From the NCBI RefSeq assembly GCF_018128965.1, contig NZ_JAAEDH010000008.1, forward strand, positions 1 to 64,000: a stretch of 64,000 bases of DNA, written 5' to 3'. The translations under genes were made by a program, and so were the position numbers. Of the stretch, positions 24,550 to 34,219 are shown one piece after another; within the stretch, counting starts at the first letter, position 1, and the number at the start of each line of letters is the position of its first letter. The DNA is from Plastoroseomonas arctica. GTDB lineage: Bacteria > Pseudomonadota > Alphaproteobacteria > Acetobacterales > Acetobacteraceae. The notes below the pieces were generated by a model. The model ran no database searches. It was not told the DNA's origin and saw only the letters and a list, made by a program, of their open reading frames with translations.

Positions 24550-25418
24550 GGCAGGCGCGCGAGCCAGACCCGCACGACCGCCTGCGCGGTGAGCCAGCCG
24601 ATGGCGCCGGCCGCGACCGGCACCATTGCGATGTCGCGCCAGGGCAGGCTCGCCCAGGGCAGGCCTGATAGCGCTTCGGCCATCACCTCGCCGCCGAAGG
24701 GCTGCGCCAGCCGGGCGAGCAGGAAGAAGGCCGGCACCGCCACCAGCACCCCGGCGACGCCGCCGCCCAGCGCGAGGATCATCGCACGGCCGGAAAAGCG
24801 CCCGGCGATCTCGCGATCCGTCGCACCCAGCTGGTGCAGCACGGCCACGGAATCCTGCCGGGCAATCAGCGCCGCGCGCGTGGCCACCGCCACCACCGCC
24901 ACCGCGATCAGCCCCACCAGCACGAGCGCCGCGTAGGCGACGCCCTGCACGGCGGTGGCGAGTGCTGCAAGACGTCCGACCCACAGCCCATGCGCCTCAG
25001 TCACCGCGCCCGGCACCGCCTCGGCGACGCGATCGCCGATCAGGGCCACGTCGGCGTCGAGGTTGCGCAGCCGCACCTCGATCACGCCGGGCAGGGCCAG
25101 GTTCGGCTGCTCGCCGAGCCAGGGGCGCAGCAGCTCCGCCAGGCGATCGGGGTCGACGGGGTTGGCATCCGCCACCTCGGGCAGCGTCGCCAGCACGCCG
25201 AGCGCGAGGGCGATGCGGGTGCGCGTCGGGTCGGGCACTTGGATCGTGACCGCGGCTTCCGCGCCCTGCCGCCAGCGCTCGCCCAGCGCCTCGACCCCGC
25301 GCGCGGCGGCGAAGCCCAGGCAGGCGAGCAGCGCCATCGCCGCGATCAGCGCCTGCAGCAGCCGGTCCGACATGGCCCGGCGCAGGCCCAAAGGGTCGCG
25401 GCGCGTGCTACCCGCCAT
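24546..25418 (-). CDS. ftsX: Cell-division ABC permease FtsX
   Basis: The 290-residue protein has the FtsX topology: an N-terminal helix (about 20-40), a periplasmic domain (about 45-165) and three C-terminal helices (about 170-195, 220-250, 260-285). With FtsE it transmits ATP hydrolysis to peptidoglycan hydrolases at the septum. It begins 5 bases after the ftsE stop and overlaps the YdcF-like gene. Primary sequence similarity in this family is low; the assignment rests on topology plus the ftsE neighbour. Confidence 0.85.
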   Translation of the reverse strand: MAGSTRRDPLGLRRAMSDRLLQALIAAMALLACLGFAAARGVEALGERWRQGAEAAVTIQVPDPTRTRIALALGVLATLPEVADANPVDPDRLAELLRPWLGEQPNLALPGVIEVRLRNLDADVALIGDRVAEAVPGAVTEAHGLWVGRLAALATAVQGVAYAALVLVGLIAVAVVAVATRAALIARQDSVAVLHQLGATDREIAGRFSGRAMILALGGGVAGVLVAVPAFFLLARLAQPFGGEVMAEALSGLPWASLPWRDIAMVPVAAGAIGWLTAQAVVRVWLARLP

Positions 25419-25423
25419 GCGCG

Positions 25424-26131
25424 CTACTCGTCATGGTCGAGGATCCGCCCGCGTTCGAGCCGCATCATCGGCGCCGGAAACCGCCCGACCAGATCCTCGC
25501 TGTGCGTCGCGATGACGATGGTGGTGCCGAGCCGGTTCATCTCGGCGAACAAAGCCAGCAGCCGCCGCGCCTGCGCCGCATCGACATTGCCGGTGGGCTC
25601 GTCGGCCAGCAGCAGGGCCGGGCGCGAGACCACGGCGCGGGCGATGGCGGCGCGCTGTTGCTCGCCGCCCGAGAGCTCCTCCGGCCGCGCCTGTGCGCGG
25701 TGTTCGAGGCCGATCCAGGTCAGCATCTCCGTCACCTCCTGGGCGACGCGCGCCTCGGGGCGGCGGGCGAGGCGTAGTGGCAGGGCCACATTGTCGAAGG
25801 TGGACAAATGCGGCAGCAGGCGGAGGTCCTGGTGCACCACGCCGATCTTGCGGCGAAGCACGGGCAGCGCGCCGCGTGCGGCCGGGCCCGTCGCCACACC
25901 GAGCACTTCGACCGCACCTCGCGTGGGCCGCAGCGCGGCGTGCATCAGCCGAAGCGCGGAGGTCTTGCCCGCGCCCGAGGGTCCCAACAGCCAGGTAAAA
26001 GAACCGTCATCCAGCGCGAGCGACATGCCGCGCAGAACTTCGGGGCCCCGCCCGCCGCCGGGGGCCGGATAGGCAAAACCGACCTCATCGAATCGGACAA
26101 CCGTGCCGGATGGCTCCATGCGCATTGGCAT
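25424..26131 (-). CDS. ftsE: Cell-division ATPase FtsE
   Basis: The 235-residue ABC ATPase has Walker [10 protein letters not shown]-loop [18 protein letters not shown], signature [14 protein letters not shown], Walker [13 protein letters not shown] and H-loop [10 protein letters not shown]; the LADEPTGN form is typical of FtsE/LolD-type ATPases. Starts at 26125 or 26119 are equally possible because no SD separates them. It is divergent from a zinc-ribbon gene, an arrangement common in alphaproteobacteria. Confidence 0.9.
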   Translation of the reverse strand: MPMRMEPSGTVVRFDEVGFAYPAPGGGRGPEVLRGMSLALDDGSFTWLLGPSGAGKTSALRLMHAALRPTRGAVEVLGVATGPAARGALPVLRRKIGVVHQDLRLLPHLSTFDNVALPLRLARRPEARVAQEVTEMLTWIGLEHRAQARPEELSGGEQQRAAIARAVVSRPALLLADEPTGNVDAAQARRLLALFAEMNRLGTTIVIATHSEDLVGRFPAPMMRLERGRILDHDE

Positions 26132-26204
26132 GGCATGGGGCAGGGCATCCGCTCAACCTCTGACAACGCTTGTTCGAGCCATGAGGCGGGGCCATGTCCC
26201 GGCC

Positions 26205-26561
26205 ATGCACCTCTCCTGCCCCGCCTGTGCTGCCGTATACGAGGTGCCGGAGGCTGTCCTTTCGGGGCTGCACCGTCCCATGCGCTGCGCCCGCTGCCAG
26301 CATGTCTGGACGCCCGATCAACCCGCCCCTGCCGCGCCCGTGCGGGAGGAGCCAGTCGCCTCCACCTGGACCGAGCGCGCGGAGCCGGAAACCCGGCTCG
26401 CATACGCCGCCCCGCCGATGCGCGCCGGACTCGGGGTCGCGTGGTTTGCCACCATCGTGGTGGTGCTGGGGACGTTGATTGCCGCTCTCACGCAGCGCGA
26501 GGCCGTGATGGCGGCCTGGCCGCCGGCGGCGCGCGCCTATGCGGCGCTGGGCCTGCACTGA
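26205..26561 (+). CDS. Zinc-ribbon (MJ0042-type) single-pass membrane protein
   Basis: The 118-residue protein begins with a zinc ribbon of two CxxC knuckles (CPAC and CARC, spaced 21 residues) in the classic CPxCxxxYxVP...RCxxCxHxW pattern. A Pro-rich linker and one membrane helix (about 75-95) follow. Such proteins sit next to ftsE in many alphaproteobacteria; their job is not known, though a membrane-anchored regulatory or assembly role is often suggested. A long hairpin follows its stop. Confidence 0.8.
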   Translation: MHLSCPACAAVYEVPEAVLSGLHRPMRCARCQHVWTPDQPAPAAPVREEPVASTWTERAEPETRLAYAAPPMRAGLGVAWFATIVVVLGTLIAALTQREAVMAAWPPAARAYAALGLH

Positions 26562-26566
26562 GCATT

Positions 26567-26603
26567 CGGCGCCGGAGCATCGTCGCGCGATGCGCCGGCG
26601 CCG
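26567..26603. terminator. Long bidirectional hairpin between convergent genes
   Basis: A 9-bp GC stem (26567-26575 with 26595-26603), one A-G mismatch, then a 6-bp stem GCATCG/CGATGC (26577-26582 with 26588-26593) and a 5-base loop. It fills the space between the zinc-ribbon gene and the DUF3597 gene. No T-run on either side; likely a shared transcript end. Confidence 0.55.
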
Positions 26604-26612
26604 GGATCCATC

Positions 26613-27008
26613 CTAGCTGCGCAGATCGTCCGGTACGTTGCCGCCATTCTCCGCAAGCTTCGCCATGACCTGCTCGTGCAGCCAGATGTTCATGCGCGCC
26701 GAGTCGGAGACGTCGCCGGCATAGTGCAGCTCGCGGGCCAGCGCCTGGCGCGCCTGCAGGCTGCTGTCGATGCCGACCAGCTTCATCAGGTCCACGATGG
26801 AGGTCTGCCACTGCAACTCCTGACCATGCGCTGCGGCGAGGCTGGTGAGCAGCGCGTTCACGTCGAAGGGGTTCATCGCGGGCGCCTGGCCGGCGGCGAT
26901 CTCGGGCTCGGCGGGGGCGGAGAGAACGGCGGAATCGGGGTGCGGGGTCGGCGCGGTGACCGGGCCGCGGCCGAACACGCGCGACAGGATGGAACCGAAG
27001 ATGCTCAT
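26613..27008 (-). CDS. DUF3597 domain protein, copy 2
   Basis: The 131-residue protein starts MSIFGSILSRVFG, has an Ala/Pro linker (about 15-45) and a compact helical DUF3597 domain (about 46-130) with WQTSIVDLMKLVGIDSSLQARQALARELHY and the MNIWLHEQVMAKLAENGG end. No signal peptide. The family has a solved helical structure but no known function. It is a tandem duplicate of the next gene, about 60% identical in the domain by eye. Confidence 0.82.
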   Translation of the reverse strand: MSIFGSILSRVFGRGPVTAPTPHPDSAVLSAPAEPEIAAGQAPAMNPFDVNALLTSLAAAHGQELQWQTSIVDLMKLVGIDSSLQARQALARELHYAGDVSDSARMNIWLHEQVMAKLAENGGNVPDDLRS

Positions 27009-27130
27009 GACGTTGCCTCCAAAGGTGAGCCCCTGGAACGGCTCGCACGCCGGTTCGTTGCCCGCGCCGTGCGTGTTTCGAGCAAGTCGGCAGGTACGGG
27101 GCAGGCCCCGTACCCTGCCAACGCGGTTGC

Positions 27131-27496
27131 TCAGCCGTGCAGCTCGGCCGGCACGCGGCCGCCATTCTCGGCGAGCTTCTGCATGACCGCCTTGTGCAGC
27201 CAGACGTTCATGCTCGCGGAATCTTCGAGGTCGCCGGCGAAGTGCAGCTCCTTGGCGAGCTCCTGGCGCGCGTGGAGGCTGCTGTCGATGTCGAGCAGCT
27301 TCAGTAGGTCGACGATCGAGGTCTCCCAGCGCAGCGTCTCGCCATGGTTCGCGGCCAACCCGGCGAGCATGGCGTGGACGTCGACGGCCTCCATGGTGGA
27401 AGCCGGCGCGGCCAGGTCGGCGGCGGGCGTGCCGGGGGTGGCGGCGGCCGGGTGGGTGCCGAAGATGCGCGAGACGATGGAACCGAAAATGCTCAT
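27131..27496 (-). CDS. DUF3597 domain protein, copy 1
   Basis: The 121-residue protein shares the MSIFGSI(V)SRIFG start, a short variable linker, and the same domain core (WETSIVDLLKLLDIDSSLHARQELAKELHF, MNVWLHKAVMQKLAENGG). The linker differs most between the two copies. The 122-bp space between them contains no second promoter that I can identify, so they are probably expressed together. Function unknown; the residue pattern suggests a soluble cytoplasmic helical bundle. Confidence 0.82.
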   Translation of the reverse strand: MSIFGSIVSRIFGTHPAAATPGTPAADLAAPASTMEAVDVHAMLAGLAANHGETLRWETSIVDLLKLLDIDSSLHARQELAKELHFAGDLEDSASMNVWLHKAVMQKLAENGGRVPAELHG

Positions 27497-27581
27497 GGGC
27501 AAGCGATCCTCACAGGGGTGAAGCCGCTTCCTAGCCCGCCGCCGGCCCTGCACGGTGTGACGTCTTGACGCAGGCCGCGCG

Positions 27582-30128
27582 TCAGAAGCGGCGCAGCAGC
27601 CGCTCGATGTAGTCGAGCTCGGCCGGGGCGCGCTCGCGCTCGCCGCCGCGGCGGCGCAGCTCATCCTGCAGGCGACGGGTGCGCAGCAGCTCCGCCTCCT
27701 CCGGCACCCGGGTATCGGAGCCATTGTCCTGGGCGCCGGTGTTCTCGCGCTGGCGGCGGCCGAGAGGGTCGCGACCCTCGCCCTGCTCCTGGCCCGGGGC
27801 CTCGCCCTCGCCGCCTGGCTGGCCCTGGCCGGCGCTGTCCTGCGGTTCGCCTTCGCCCTCGCCTTCCTGGCTCATGCCCTGGCGCTGCATCTGCTGGGCC
27901 ATCTGGCGGCCGCCCTCCATCAGCGCGCGCATCGCGCGGCCCTGCGCATCCCGGGCATCACGGCCCTCGCCGAGCGCCTCGCCGGCCTCGCGCATCGCCT
28001 GGTCGGCGCGGCCGAGGCCCTCGGGCACTTCGCCAGTGAGGTCACCGAATTGCTGCATCATCTCGCCCAGGGCGCGGCGCAGAGCACGCTGGCGCCGCGC
28101 ATCGGCGGCGGGGTCGGCACTCGCCTGCGGCTGCGCCTGGGGCTGCGGCTGGGGCTGGGTCTGGCGCTGGTTCGAGCGGCGTTCCTCACCGCGCCGGCGG
28201 TCGGTATCCTCCTGGCGCTGGTGGCCGCGGTCGAGCATCTCGCCCTGGCGCTGAACCATGTCCTGCACGGCGCCCATCTGCTGGCGGCCGCGCTGCTGAC
28301 GCTCCTGGCGCTGGCGCTGCTCGGGGCTGGCGGTGCGGCCCTGCTCGAGGTTGCGCAGCATCTCCTCCAGCTCGGCCAGTTCGCGCGCGGCATCCTCGGT
28401 ACGGCCCTCACGCGCGGCGTCGCGCATGCGGTCGGAACGGCGGTCGACTTCGCGCTGGTCCATCAGCCGGTTGCGCGGGTCGAACGGCATCGCCTCGGCG
28501 TTTTCCTGCTGCAGCCGCTCGGCCATGGCCTCCAGGTGGCGGCGGATCGCTTCGCGCAGCGCCTGCACGCGGCGCTCCATCTCGGCGCGCTGCTCCGGCG
28601 TGGCGCCGGGGTCTTCGCGCTGCGCCTGCTCGATCGCCTCGCGCAGCGCGTCGCGCGCCGCGGCAAGTGCCCGGGCGGTGCGGTCGGCACGGCCTTCCTC
28701 GAGCGCTATGGCGATCTCCCACAGGATAGCCTGGGTCTCGTCGACGGCCACCGGGCGGCGGTCGCGGATCAACCGGTGGCGCGCCGAACGCAGCGCCAGG
28801 TAGGTGCCGGTATCTTCCTCGAAGGCTTCCGGCGCGGCGGCGATGACGTCGAGCGCGCGCAATGCCGGCTCGCGCGCCGAAGGGTCGAGCGAGAGCGCGC
28901 GGCGCACCGCGATCACCTGGCGCGCAACGGGGTGGTTGAAGCTGCGCTCCGGCAGCGTGAGTGTGACGCGTTCGGAGCGGCCTTCCTGCTCGGCGCCGTC
29001 GCGCGCGGTCAGCTGCAGCTCGACCTCGAGGCCGGCCCAGGGGTGGGCGGAGAGGTCCGGCTGGGCGGTGCCCTGTGCCTGGCGCGGATGGGTGCCGGGC
29101 AGCGGGATGTCGAGCCGGTGCGGCTCCGCACCCGGCCGCGCCCGCAGATAGAAGGCGCCATCGAGCGAGACGACGCCCCAGTCATCCTCGACCCGCCAGG
29201 GAATGCGGATCGCGAGGCCGCGCGCGGCGCGTGCCGGGGGTTCGGAAAAACTCACCCGCGGCGCGGTGTCGGCCTGCACCGTCAGCGTCCAGGCGGCGAT
29301 GTCGCGACCTTCGCGGCGCAGCCGCAGGCGCCCGCCGCTGTCGAGCACCGCCTCGCCCGCATAGCTTGCGCGGTCGAGCGCGCGCATCGGGATGTCGGTG
29401 GCATCCAGGCTTAGCACCGGGGCCTCGCCGACGCCGCCGGAGACCGAGACCTGCAGCCGGCTGCCGGCCGGCAGGGTCACGGCACCACCACCGGCGGCGA
29501 GGAAGACCGGCGCCGCGCCGGTATAGGCGGGCGGCGTCGCCCAGGCTTCAAGCCGCAGCGCCGGCGGCAGGGCGGCGGCCGCGAAGCCGGGGGTGAAGGC
29601 CCGGCGAAGCCGCTCGCCGGCACTGTCGCCGGCGATGATGAAGCCGGCCAGCACCGCAACGCCCAGCCCGGCACGCAAGGCCCGGGGATCGCGCGCCGCG
29701 AGGCCCGGGCGAGGACGCGTCGTGCGGGTGGCGGCCAGTTGCGCCGCGGCGCGGATGCGATGCGCGGCCCAGACCGCGTTGTGCTCCGGATCATTGCCGG
29801 CCGGCTGGTCGGCCAGCGTCGCGAGCGGCAGGTGGCGCAGCCGGCTGTCGCGCTCGATCCGGCGATCCGCGTCGGCGGCGTCCGGCCAGCGCAGGCGGCG
29901 GGCGCTGCGGAGGATGGCGAAGGCAAGCGCCCCGGCAAAGCCCGCGAGAAGGGCCAGGTGCAGCGCCGGGTGCAGCAGGTTCGGGACGCCAGCCAGCGCC
30001 ACGAGCAGGAACACCCCCAGCACCGCCAGCGGCGGCCAGAGCGCGGGCCAAACCGCTTCCCACAGCAGCGCCGCCCGCGCCGCGCGGCGCAGCCAGGCGA
30101 TGCGGGGCGGCAGCGGCTCCGGGCTCAT
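27582..30128 (-). CDS. TIGR02302 family membrane protein with low-complexity C-terminus
   Basis: The 848-residue protein starts MSPEPLPPRI at an ATG overlapping the lysA stop (ATGA). It has two N-terminal membrane helices (about 25-70), another near 150, a beta-rich central region (about 170-400), then long Arg/Glu/Gln-rich coiled coils (about 480-700) and a Gln/Gly-rich tail. This matches the alphaproteobacterial TIGR02302 low-complexity family, which is regularly downstream of lysA and has no known function. Extending the frame to 30683 runs inside lysA and is rejected. Confidence 0.85.
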   Translation of the reverse strand: MSPEPLPPRIAWLRRAARAALLWEAVWPALWPPLAVLGVFLLVALAGVPNLLHPALHLALLAGFAGALAFAILRSARRLRWPDAADADRRIERDSRLRHLPLATLADQPAGNDPEHNAVWAAHRIRAAAQLAATRTTRPRPGLAARDPRALRAGLGVAVLAGFIIAGDSAGERLRRAFTPGFAAAALPPALRLEAWATPPAYTGAAPVFLAAGGGAVTLPAGSRLQVSVSGGVGEAPVLSLDATDIPMRALDRASYAGEAVLDSGGRLRLRREGRDIAAWTLTVQADTAPRVSFSEPPARAARGLAIRIPWRVEDDWGVVSLDGAFYLRARPGAEPHRLDIPLPGTHPRQAQGTAQPDLSAHPWAGLEVELQLTARDGAEQEGRSERVTLTLPERSFNHPVARQVIAVRRALSLDPSAREPALRALDVIAAAPEAFEEDTGTYLALRSARHRLIRDRRPVAVDETQAILWEIAIALEEGRADRTARALAAARDALREAIEQAQREDPGATPEQRAEMERRVQALREAIRRHLEAMAERLQQENAEAMPFDPRNRLMDQREVDRRSDRMRDAAREGRTEDAARELAELEEMLRNLEQGRTASPEQRQRQERQQRGRQQMGAVQDMVQRQGEMLDRGHQRQEDTDRRRGEERRSNQRQTQPQPQPQAQPQASADPAADARRQRALRRALGEMMQQFGDLTGEVPEGLGRADQAMREAGEALGEGRDARDAQGRAMRALMEGGRQMAQQMQRQGMSQEGEGEGEPQDSAGQGQPGGEGEAPGQEQGEGRDPLGRRQRENTGAQDNGSDTRVPEEAELLRTRRLQDELRRRGGERERAPAELDYIERLLRRF

Positions 30129-31462
30129 GCACCGATCCAGTCGGGTATCCGCTGGCCATGGGCGAGCGCGGCGTAGGATTGCCGGTCCCGCACCACCGCG
30201 AACCGGGTGCCATCCACCAGCACCTCGGGTGCAAGGGGCCGCGCGTTGTAGGTGCTGCTCATCGTCGCGCCATAGGCGCCGGCGTCGAGGAAGGCGATCA
30301 GCTCGCCCGCCGGGAGGGCCGGCAGGGCGCGGCCGCGGGCGAAGGTGTCGCCGGTTTCGCAGACCGGCCCCACCACATCGGCGGGCGAGAGCGGCGCATG
30401 GTGCGCGATGGGCGAGATCGGCAGGATGCCGTGCCAGGCGTCGTACATGGAGGGGCGGAGGAGATCGTTCATCGCGGCATCGGCGATGACGAAGCGCCGC
30501 GCGCCCTGCTTCTCGATCACGACGGAGGCCAGCAACAGCCCGGCCGGCCCCGCGATCCAGCGGCCCGGCTCCAGCATCACCGGAAGCCCCAGGCCGCCGA
30601 GCGTCACCTTGATCGCGCCGGCCAGGGCCTCGGGCATCGGCGCCGGCTCGTCGCGATAGGTGATGCCGAGGCCACCGCCGCAATCGACGCGCAGGATGGG
30701 CAGGCCCACGGCGCGGATCGCGTGCACCATCTCTGCGAGGCGCGCATAGGCGGTCCGGTAGGCGGCCATCCCTGCCGTGATCTGGCTGCCGATGTGGGTC
30801 GCGATGCCGACCGCCTCGATCCCCGGCGACGCGGCCATGCGGGCATAGAGGACGAGCGCGTCATCGATGGCGACGCCGAACTTGTTCTCGGCCCGGCCGG
30901 TGGTGATCTTGGCGTGGGTCCTGGCGTCCACATCCGGGTTCACCCGCAGCGCCACGCGCGCGGTGCGGCCGAGCGCGGTGGCCAGCGCCGAGATCATACC
31001 GATCTCCTCGGCGCTCTCGGCGTTGATCTGGAAGATGTCCTCGGCGAGTGCGAGGCGCAGCTCGCGCTCGGTCTTGCCCACGCCGGAGAAGACGATGCGC
31101 GAGGCCGGGATGCCGGCCGCGCGGGCCAGGCGCAGCTCACCCTCGCTCACCACGTCGACGCCGAGACCCTCGCGGTGCAGCAGCGCGAGCACCGCGAGGT
31201 TGTCATTGGCCTTCATCGCGAAATGGACGGAGGCGTCGAGCCCGGCGGCGCCGAGCGCACCGGTGAGCGCGCGCGTGCGCCGGCGCAGGCTGCCGGCCGA
31301 ATAGACCCAGGCCGGCGTGCCCACCACCGCCGCGATGCGAGCGAGCGGCACGCCCTCCACCATCAGCCCGTCGCGGGCGTCCATGCGAATGTGCGGGCGC
31401 CCAGCGATCAGCTCGGCGAAGGTCGGATCGGGATCGTTCGTGACGGGGAGTGGCGCGGCCAT
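30125..31462 (-). CDS. lysA: Diaminopimelate decarboxylase
   Basis: The 445-residue PLP enzyme makes L-lysine from meso-diaminopimelate. It shows the PLP lysine in HFAMKAND (Lys84), the GVDVVSEGEL block, the HIGSQI and GGGLGI phosphate-binding motifs, the CETGDTFARGR substrate motif with the catalytic Cys, and AGAYGATMSSTYN near the end. The ATG at 31462 is preferred to 31495. In this neighbourhood argH-lptM-lysA-TIGR02302 is the usual alphaproteobacterial order. Confidence 0.95.
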   Translation of the reverse strand: MAAPLPVTNDPDPTFAELIAGRPHIRMDARDGLMVEGVPLARIAAVVGTPAWVYSAGSLRRRTRALTGALGAAGLDASVHFAMKANDNLAVLALLHREGLGVDVVSEGELRLARAAGIPASRIVFSGVGKTERELRLALAEDIFQINAESAEEIGMISALATALGRTARVALRVNPDVDARTHAKITTGRAENKFGVAIDDALVLYARMAASPGIEAVGIATHIGSQITAGMAAYRTAYARLAEMVHAIRAVGLPILRVDCGGGLGITYRDEPAPMPEALAGAIKVTLGGLGLPVMLEPGRWIAGPAGLLLASVVIEKQGARRFVIADAAMNDLLRPSMYDAWHGILPISPIAHHAPLSPADVVGPVCETGDTFARGRALPALPAGELIAFLDAGAYGATMSSTYNARPLAPEVLVDGTRFAVVRDRQSYAALAHGQRIPDWIGA

Positions 31463-31675
31463 CGCCCTATATTCAGGGCGGGGGCGGCGTTGCACAAGCG
31501 CGGCGTGCAGCGGTTATTTGGTGCGGGGGCCCAGCCGGTTTGTGGCGGTCAGGTCGCGGCACCGTGAGCGCGGGATCAGTCGGCGCCTTCGACGTCGGAT
31601 AGTGAGATGGCGAAGCGCGGCCAGCGACCGGGAATGCCGGATCGATGGCCGCGCCTCTTGCGCTGCGGCTGTGGT
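31463..31675. other. Gap with no supported feature
   Basis: The 213 bases between the small secreted-protein gene and lysA show no ORF, hairpin or clear promoter. It separates lysA from the argH-lptM pair, so lysA may have its own promoter here. Confidence 0.35.
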
Positions 31676-32011
31676 TCAGCGCGCCTCGATGCCGGCCTGC
31701 GTCGCGGTGATCTCGCTCGTTGTGCAGATGTCGACGCGCATCAGCTCGGCCGTCTCGCCATTGGACCAGACGATGCGGAAGTCATGCGCACCCGGGCGGC
31801 CCGTTTCGAAGCGCGCGGTACGGCCGGCGGGCAGCACGTTCTCGCCAAGGCGGTCACGACCCCAGTTGGAGTTCGCCGAGGGACCGAAATAGAACTCGTT
31901 CACCTGGACAGAGGAGCGGTTGACGAAGTTGAAGCGGGTGTCGCACTGCGCCATGGCGGGCGCAGCGGCGGCGGCCAGGAAGGCAGAGGCGATGATCAGG
32001 CGACGCAACAT
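31676..32011 (-). CDS. Small secreted protein of unknown family
   Basis: The 111-residue protein has a Sec signal peptide (1-21, ending AMAQC). The mature part has a repeated Phe/Asn pattern (FNFVNRSSVQVNEFYFGPS), a SNWGRDRLGENVLPAGRTARFE block and two cysteines, consistent with a small beta-sandwich. I recognise it only as an uncharacterised secreted protein. It lies between lptM and lysA, inside a gene order that normally has nothing there. Function unknown. Confidence 0.7.
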   Translation of the reverse strand: MLRRLIIASAFLAAAAAPAMAQCDTRFNFVNRSSVQVNEFYFGPSANSNWGRDRLGENVLPAGRTARFETGRPGAHDFRIVWSNGETAELMRVDICTTSEITATQAGIEAR

Positions 32012-32104
32012 GGGATGTTCCTTGTTCGACCAGGCCAGATGCCAAGCCGAAGCGGGTGCTAACGCGGAACGGTACGCCTTGGCAACCGCTGGCCGGAGCC
32101 GGTT

Positions 32105-32233
32105 TCAGCGGCTCGGATAAACGCGTGGGAAGGTGATCTCCTCGGGCGGACCAGGGGCGCGGACGGGACCCACCTTGCCGCAGGCCGTCGCGAGCAGGAT
32201 CGTCGCCAGAAGCGCGCCGATGAGCCTCGTCAT
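32105..32233 (-). CDS. lptM: LptM-like small lipoprotein
   Basis: A 42-residue prolipoprotein: signal [14 protein letters not shown], lipobox ATAC (Cys18), then [15 protein letters not shown] and a short aromatic end (FPRVYP). The CGxxGP-P core is that of LptM (YifL), which helps fold the LptD/LptE LPS translocon. Its ATG overlaps the argH stop as ATGA, and it is commonly found between argH and lysA. It was too short for routine ORF calling. Confidence 0.8.
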   Translation of the reverse strand: MTRLIGALLATILLATACGKVGPVRAPGPPEEITFPRVYPSR

Positions 32234-33636
32234 GCCAGCTTCTCCTGCCATTCGGCGGCCATGCGGGCGACATTCTCCGGCGCCGTGCCGCCGTAGGAGA
32301 CGCGGCTCCGCACCGAGGACGCCACGCTCAGCACGTTGAACACATCCTCGGTGATGCGCGGCTCGACCGCGCGCATGTCGGCGATGGTCAGGCCGGCGAG
32401 GTCCACGCCCATCGATTCGGCCTTGGCGACCAAGGCGCCGGTCGCGTGGTGCGCGTCGCGGAAGGGCATCTTCAGCGTGCGCACCAACCAGTCGGCGAGG
32501 TCTGTGGCGGTGGAGAAGCCGGCACCGGCGGCCTCGGCCAGGCGGTCCACCTGGGGCTGCATGTCGCGCACCATGCCGCCCATGGCGGCCAAGCAAAGGG
32601 TGAGGTTCTCGGCGGCGTCGAAGACGCCCTCCTTGTCCTCCTGCATGTCCTTGAAATAGGTCAGGGCCAGGCCCTTCATGACGGTGAGCAGGCCGATGAG
32701 CGACCCGTTCAAGCGGCCGGTCTTGCCGCGCACCAGCTCCGCCGCATCAGGGTTGCGCTTCTGCGGCATGATGGAGGAGCCGGTGGTGAAGCCGTCGGAC
32801 AGCTTCACGAAGCCGAAATAAGGGTTGGTCCAGATGACGATCTCTTCCGCGAGCCGCGAGAGATGCGTGCCGCACATCGCGCAGGCGAAGAGGAATTCGG
32901 CGGCGAAGTCGCGGCTGGCGACCGCGTCGAGAGAATTGCGCATCGGCGCGTCGAAACCCAGTGCCGTCGCGGTCATGTGCCGGTCGATCGGGAAGCCGGT
33001 GCCGGCCAGGGCCGCCGCGCCGAGGGGGCATTCATTCATGCGCGTGCGGGCATCGGCGAAGCGCGAGAGGTCGCGGGACAGCATCTCGACATAGGCGAGC
33101 ATGTGGTGGCCGAAGGTGACCGGCTGGGCCGGCTGGAGATGGGTGAAGCCGGGCATTACAGTGCCGGCGTGCTCGGCCGCGCGATCGGCGAGCGCGCGCA
33201 TCACGTCGCGGATCTGGCCCGAAAGGCCGTCGATGGCGTCGCGCACCCACAGGCGCACGTCGAGTGCGACCTGGTCATTGCGGCTGCGCCCGGTGTGCAG
33301 GCGCTTGCCGGCCTCGCCGATGCGCTCGGTCAGGCGGGCCTCGATGTTCATGTGGATGTCTTCAAGGGATTCGACGAAGCCGAAGCGTCCGGCCTCGATG
33401 GACTCCGCGATGTCGTCGAGGCCTTGTCGGATCGCCCTCTCGTCCTCGGCCGAGATCACCCCCACATGCGCCAGCATGGCGGCGTGGGCCAGGCTGCCGC
33501 GGATATCCTGTCGCCACATCTTCTGGTCGAAGCCGATCGAGGCGTTGATCGCGCCCATGATGGCGCTGGGGCCTTCGGCAAAACGCCCGCCCCATTGCAG
33601 ATTGGCGGTTTTGGGAGTGGTTTCATGGCTGGACAA
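32230..33636 (-). CDS. argH: Argininosuccinate lyase
   Basis: The 468-residue enzyme cleaves argininosuccinate to arginine and fumarate. It has [10 protein letters not shown] at the N-terminus, [31 protein letters not shown] and the catalytic fumarase-superfamily loop [12 protein letters not shown]. There is no in-frame ATG before the conserved N-terminus; the TTG at 33636, preceded by GAGGAAG, is the likely start. Only 19 bases separate it from the divergent tlpA start. lptM overlaps its stop. Confidence 0.94.
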   Translation of the reverse strand: MSSHETTPKTANLQWGGRFAEGPSAIMGAINASIGFDQKMWRQDIRGSLAHAAMLAHVGVISAEDERAIRQGLDDIAESIEAGRFGFVESLEDIHMNIEARLTERIGEAGKRLHTGRSRNDQVALDVRLWVRDAIDGLSGQIRDVMRALADRAAEHAGTVMPGFTHLQPAQPVTFGHHMLAYVEMLSRDLSRFADARTRMNECPLGAAALAGTGFPIDRHMTATALGFDAPMRNSLDAVASRDFAAEFLFACAMCGTHLSRLAEEIVIWTNPYFGFVKLSDGFTTGSSIMPQKRNPDAAELVRGKTGRLNGSLIGLLTVMKGLALTYFKDMQEDKEGVFDAAENLTLCLAAMGGMVRDMQPQVDRLAEAAGAGFSTATDLADWLVRTLKMPFRDAHHATGALVAKAESMGVDLAGLTIADMRAVEPRITEDVFNVLSVASSVRSRVSYGGTAPENVARMAAEWQEKLA

Positions 33637-33655
33637 GGGTGAAGGACTTCCTCGA

Positions 33656-34219
33656 ATGCGGGCCACGCGACGTGGTTTTTCTGCCCTGGCGATGGGCGCG
33701 ACCCTAGCGGCGAGCCTCTTGCCCAAGCAAGGGCGCGCCGCCGGCGGAGCGTTGCGGCGCGGCGTGCAGGCGCTGCCCGAATTCGGCTTCACCGATGGCG
33801 ACGGCGTCGCCCGGCGCGTCGCGGATTTCGGCGGCCAGGGGCTGCTGCTGAATTTCTGGGCCACCTGGTGCCCGCCCTGCGTCGCCGAGATGCCTGCGCT
33901 CGATCGCCTCCAGGCCGCACTCAAGCCAGAGGGATTTTCGGTGCTGGCGCTATCGTCGGATCGCGGCGGGCGGGCGCAGGTGGCACCCTTCTATGCCCGG
34001 GTCGAGCTCAGCCATCTGGGCATCTGGCTCGATCCGCGCGGCGCCGCCGGGCGCGCGCTCAGCGTACGCGGCCTGCCGACGTCGGTCATCGTGGACCGGG
34101 AGGGGCGGGAGGTCGCGCGGCTGGAAGGCGCAGCCAGTTGGGACGCGCCGGATATGGTCGCCGCCATCCGCGACCTGATCGGGCCGGCCGCGGCGCGGCC
34201 AGCGACCGACCGAGCCTGA
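33656..34219 (+). CDS. TlpA-family periplasmic thioredoxin-like protein
   Basis: The 187-residue protein has a Tat/Sec-type signal with RR ([11 protein letters not shown], cleavage near GRAA) and a thioredoxin fold with the active site WCPPC (Cys72, Cys75), preceded by LLLNFWAT and followed by the cis-Pro motif RGLPTSVIV. TlpA/ResA proteins reduce apocytochrome c or copper-site cysteines in the periplasm. SD GAAGGA lies upstream. It is divergent from argH, an arrangement common in alphaproteobacteria. Confidence 0.88.
   Translation: MRATRRGFSALAMGATLAASLLPKQGRAAGGALRRGVQALPEFGFTDGDGVARRVADFGGQGLLLNFWATWCPPCVAEMPALDRLQAALKPEGFSVLALSSDRGGRAQVAPFYARVELSHLGIWLDPRGAAGRALSVRGLPTSVIVDREGREVARLEGAASWDAPDMVAAIRDLIGPAAARPATDRA

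Noticed and set aside
30129-30683. N-terminal extension of the TIGR02302 gene
   Set aside because: The extension lies inside lysA and has no signal or fold; the ATG at 30128 in an ATGA overlap is a better start.
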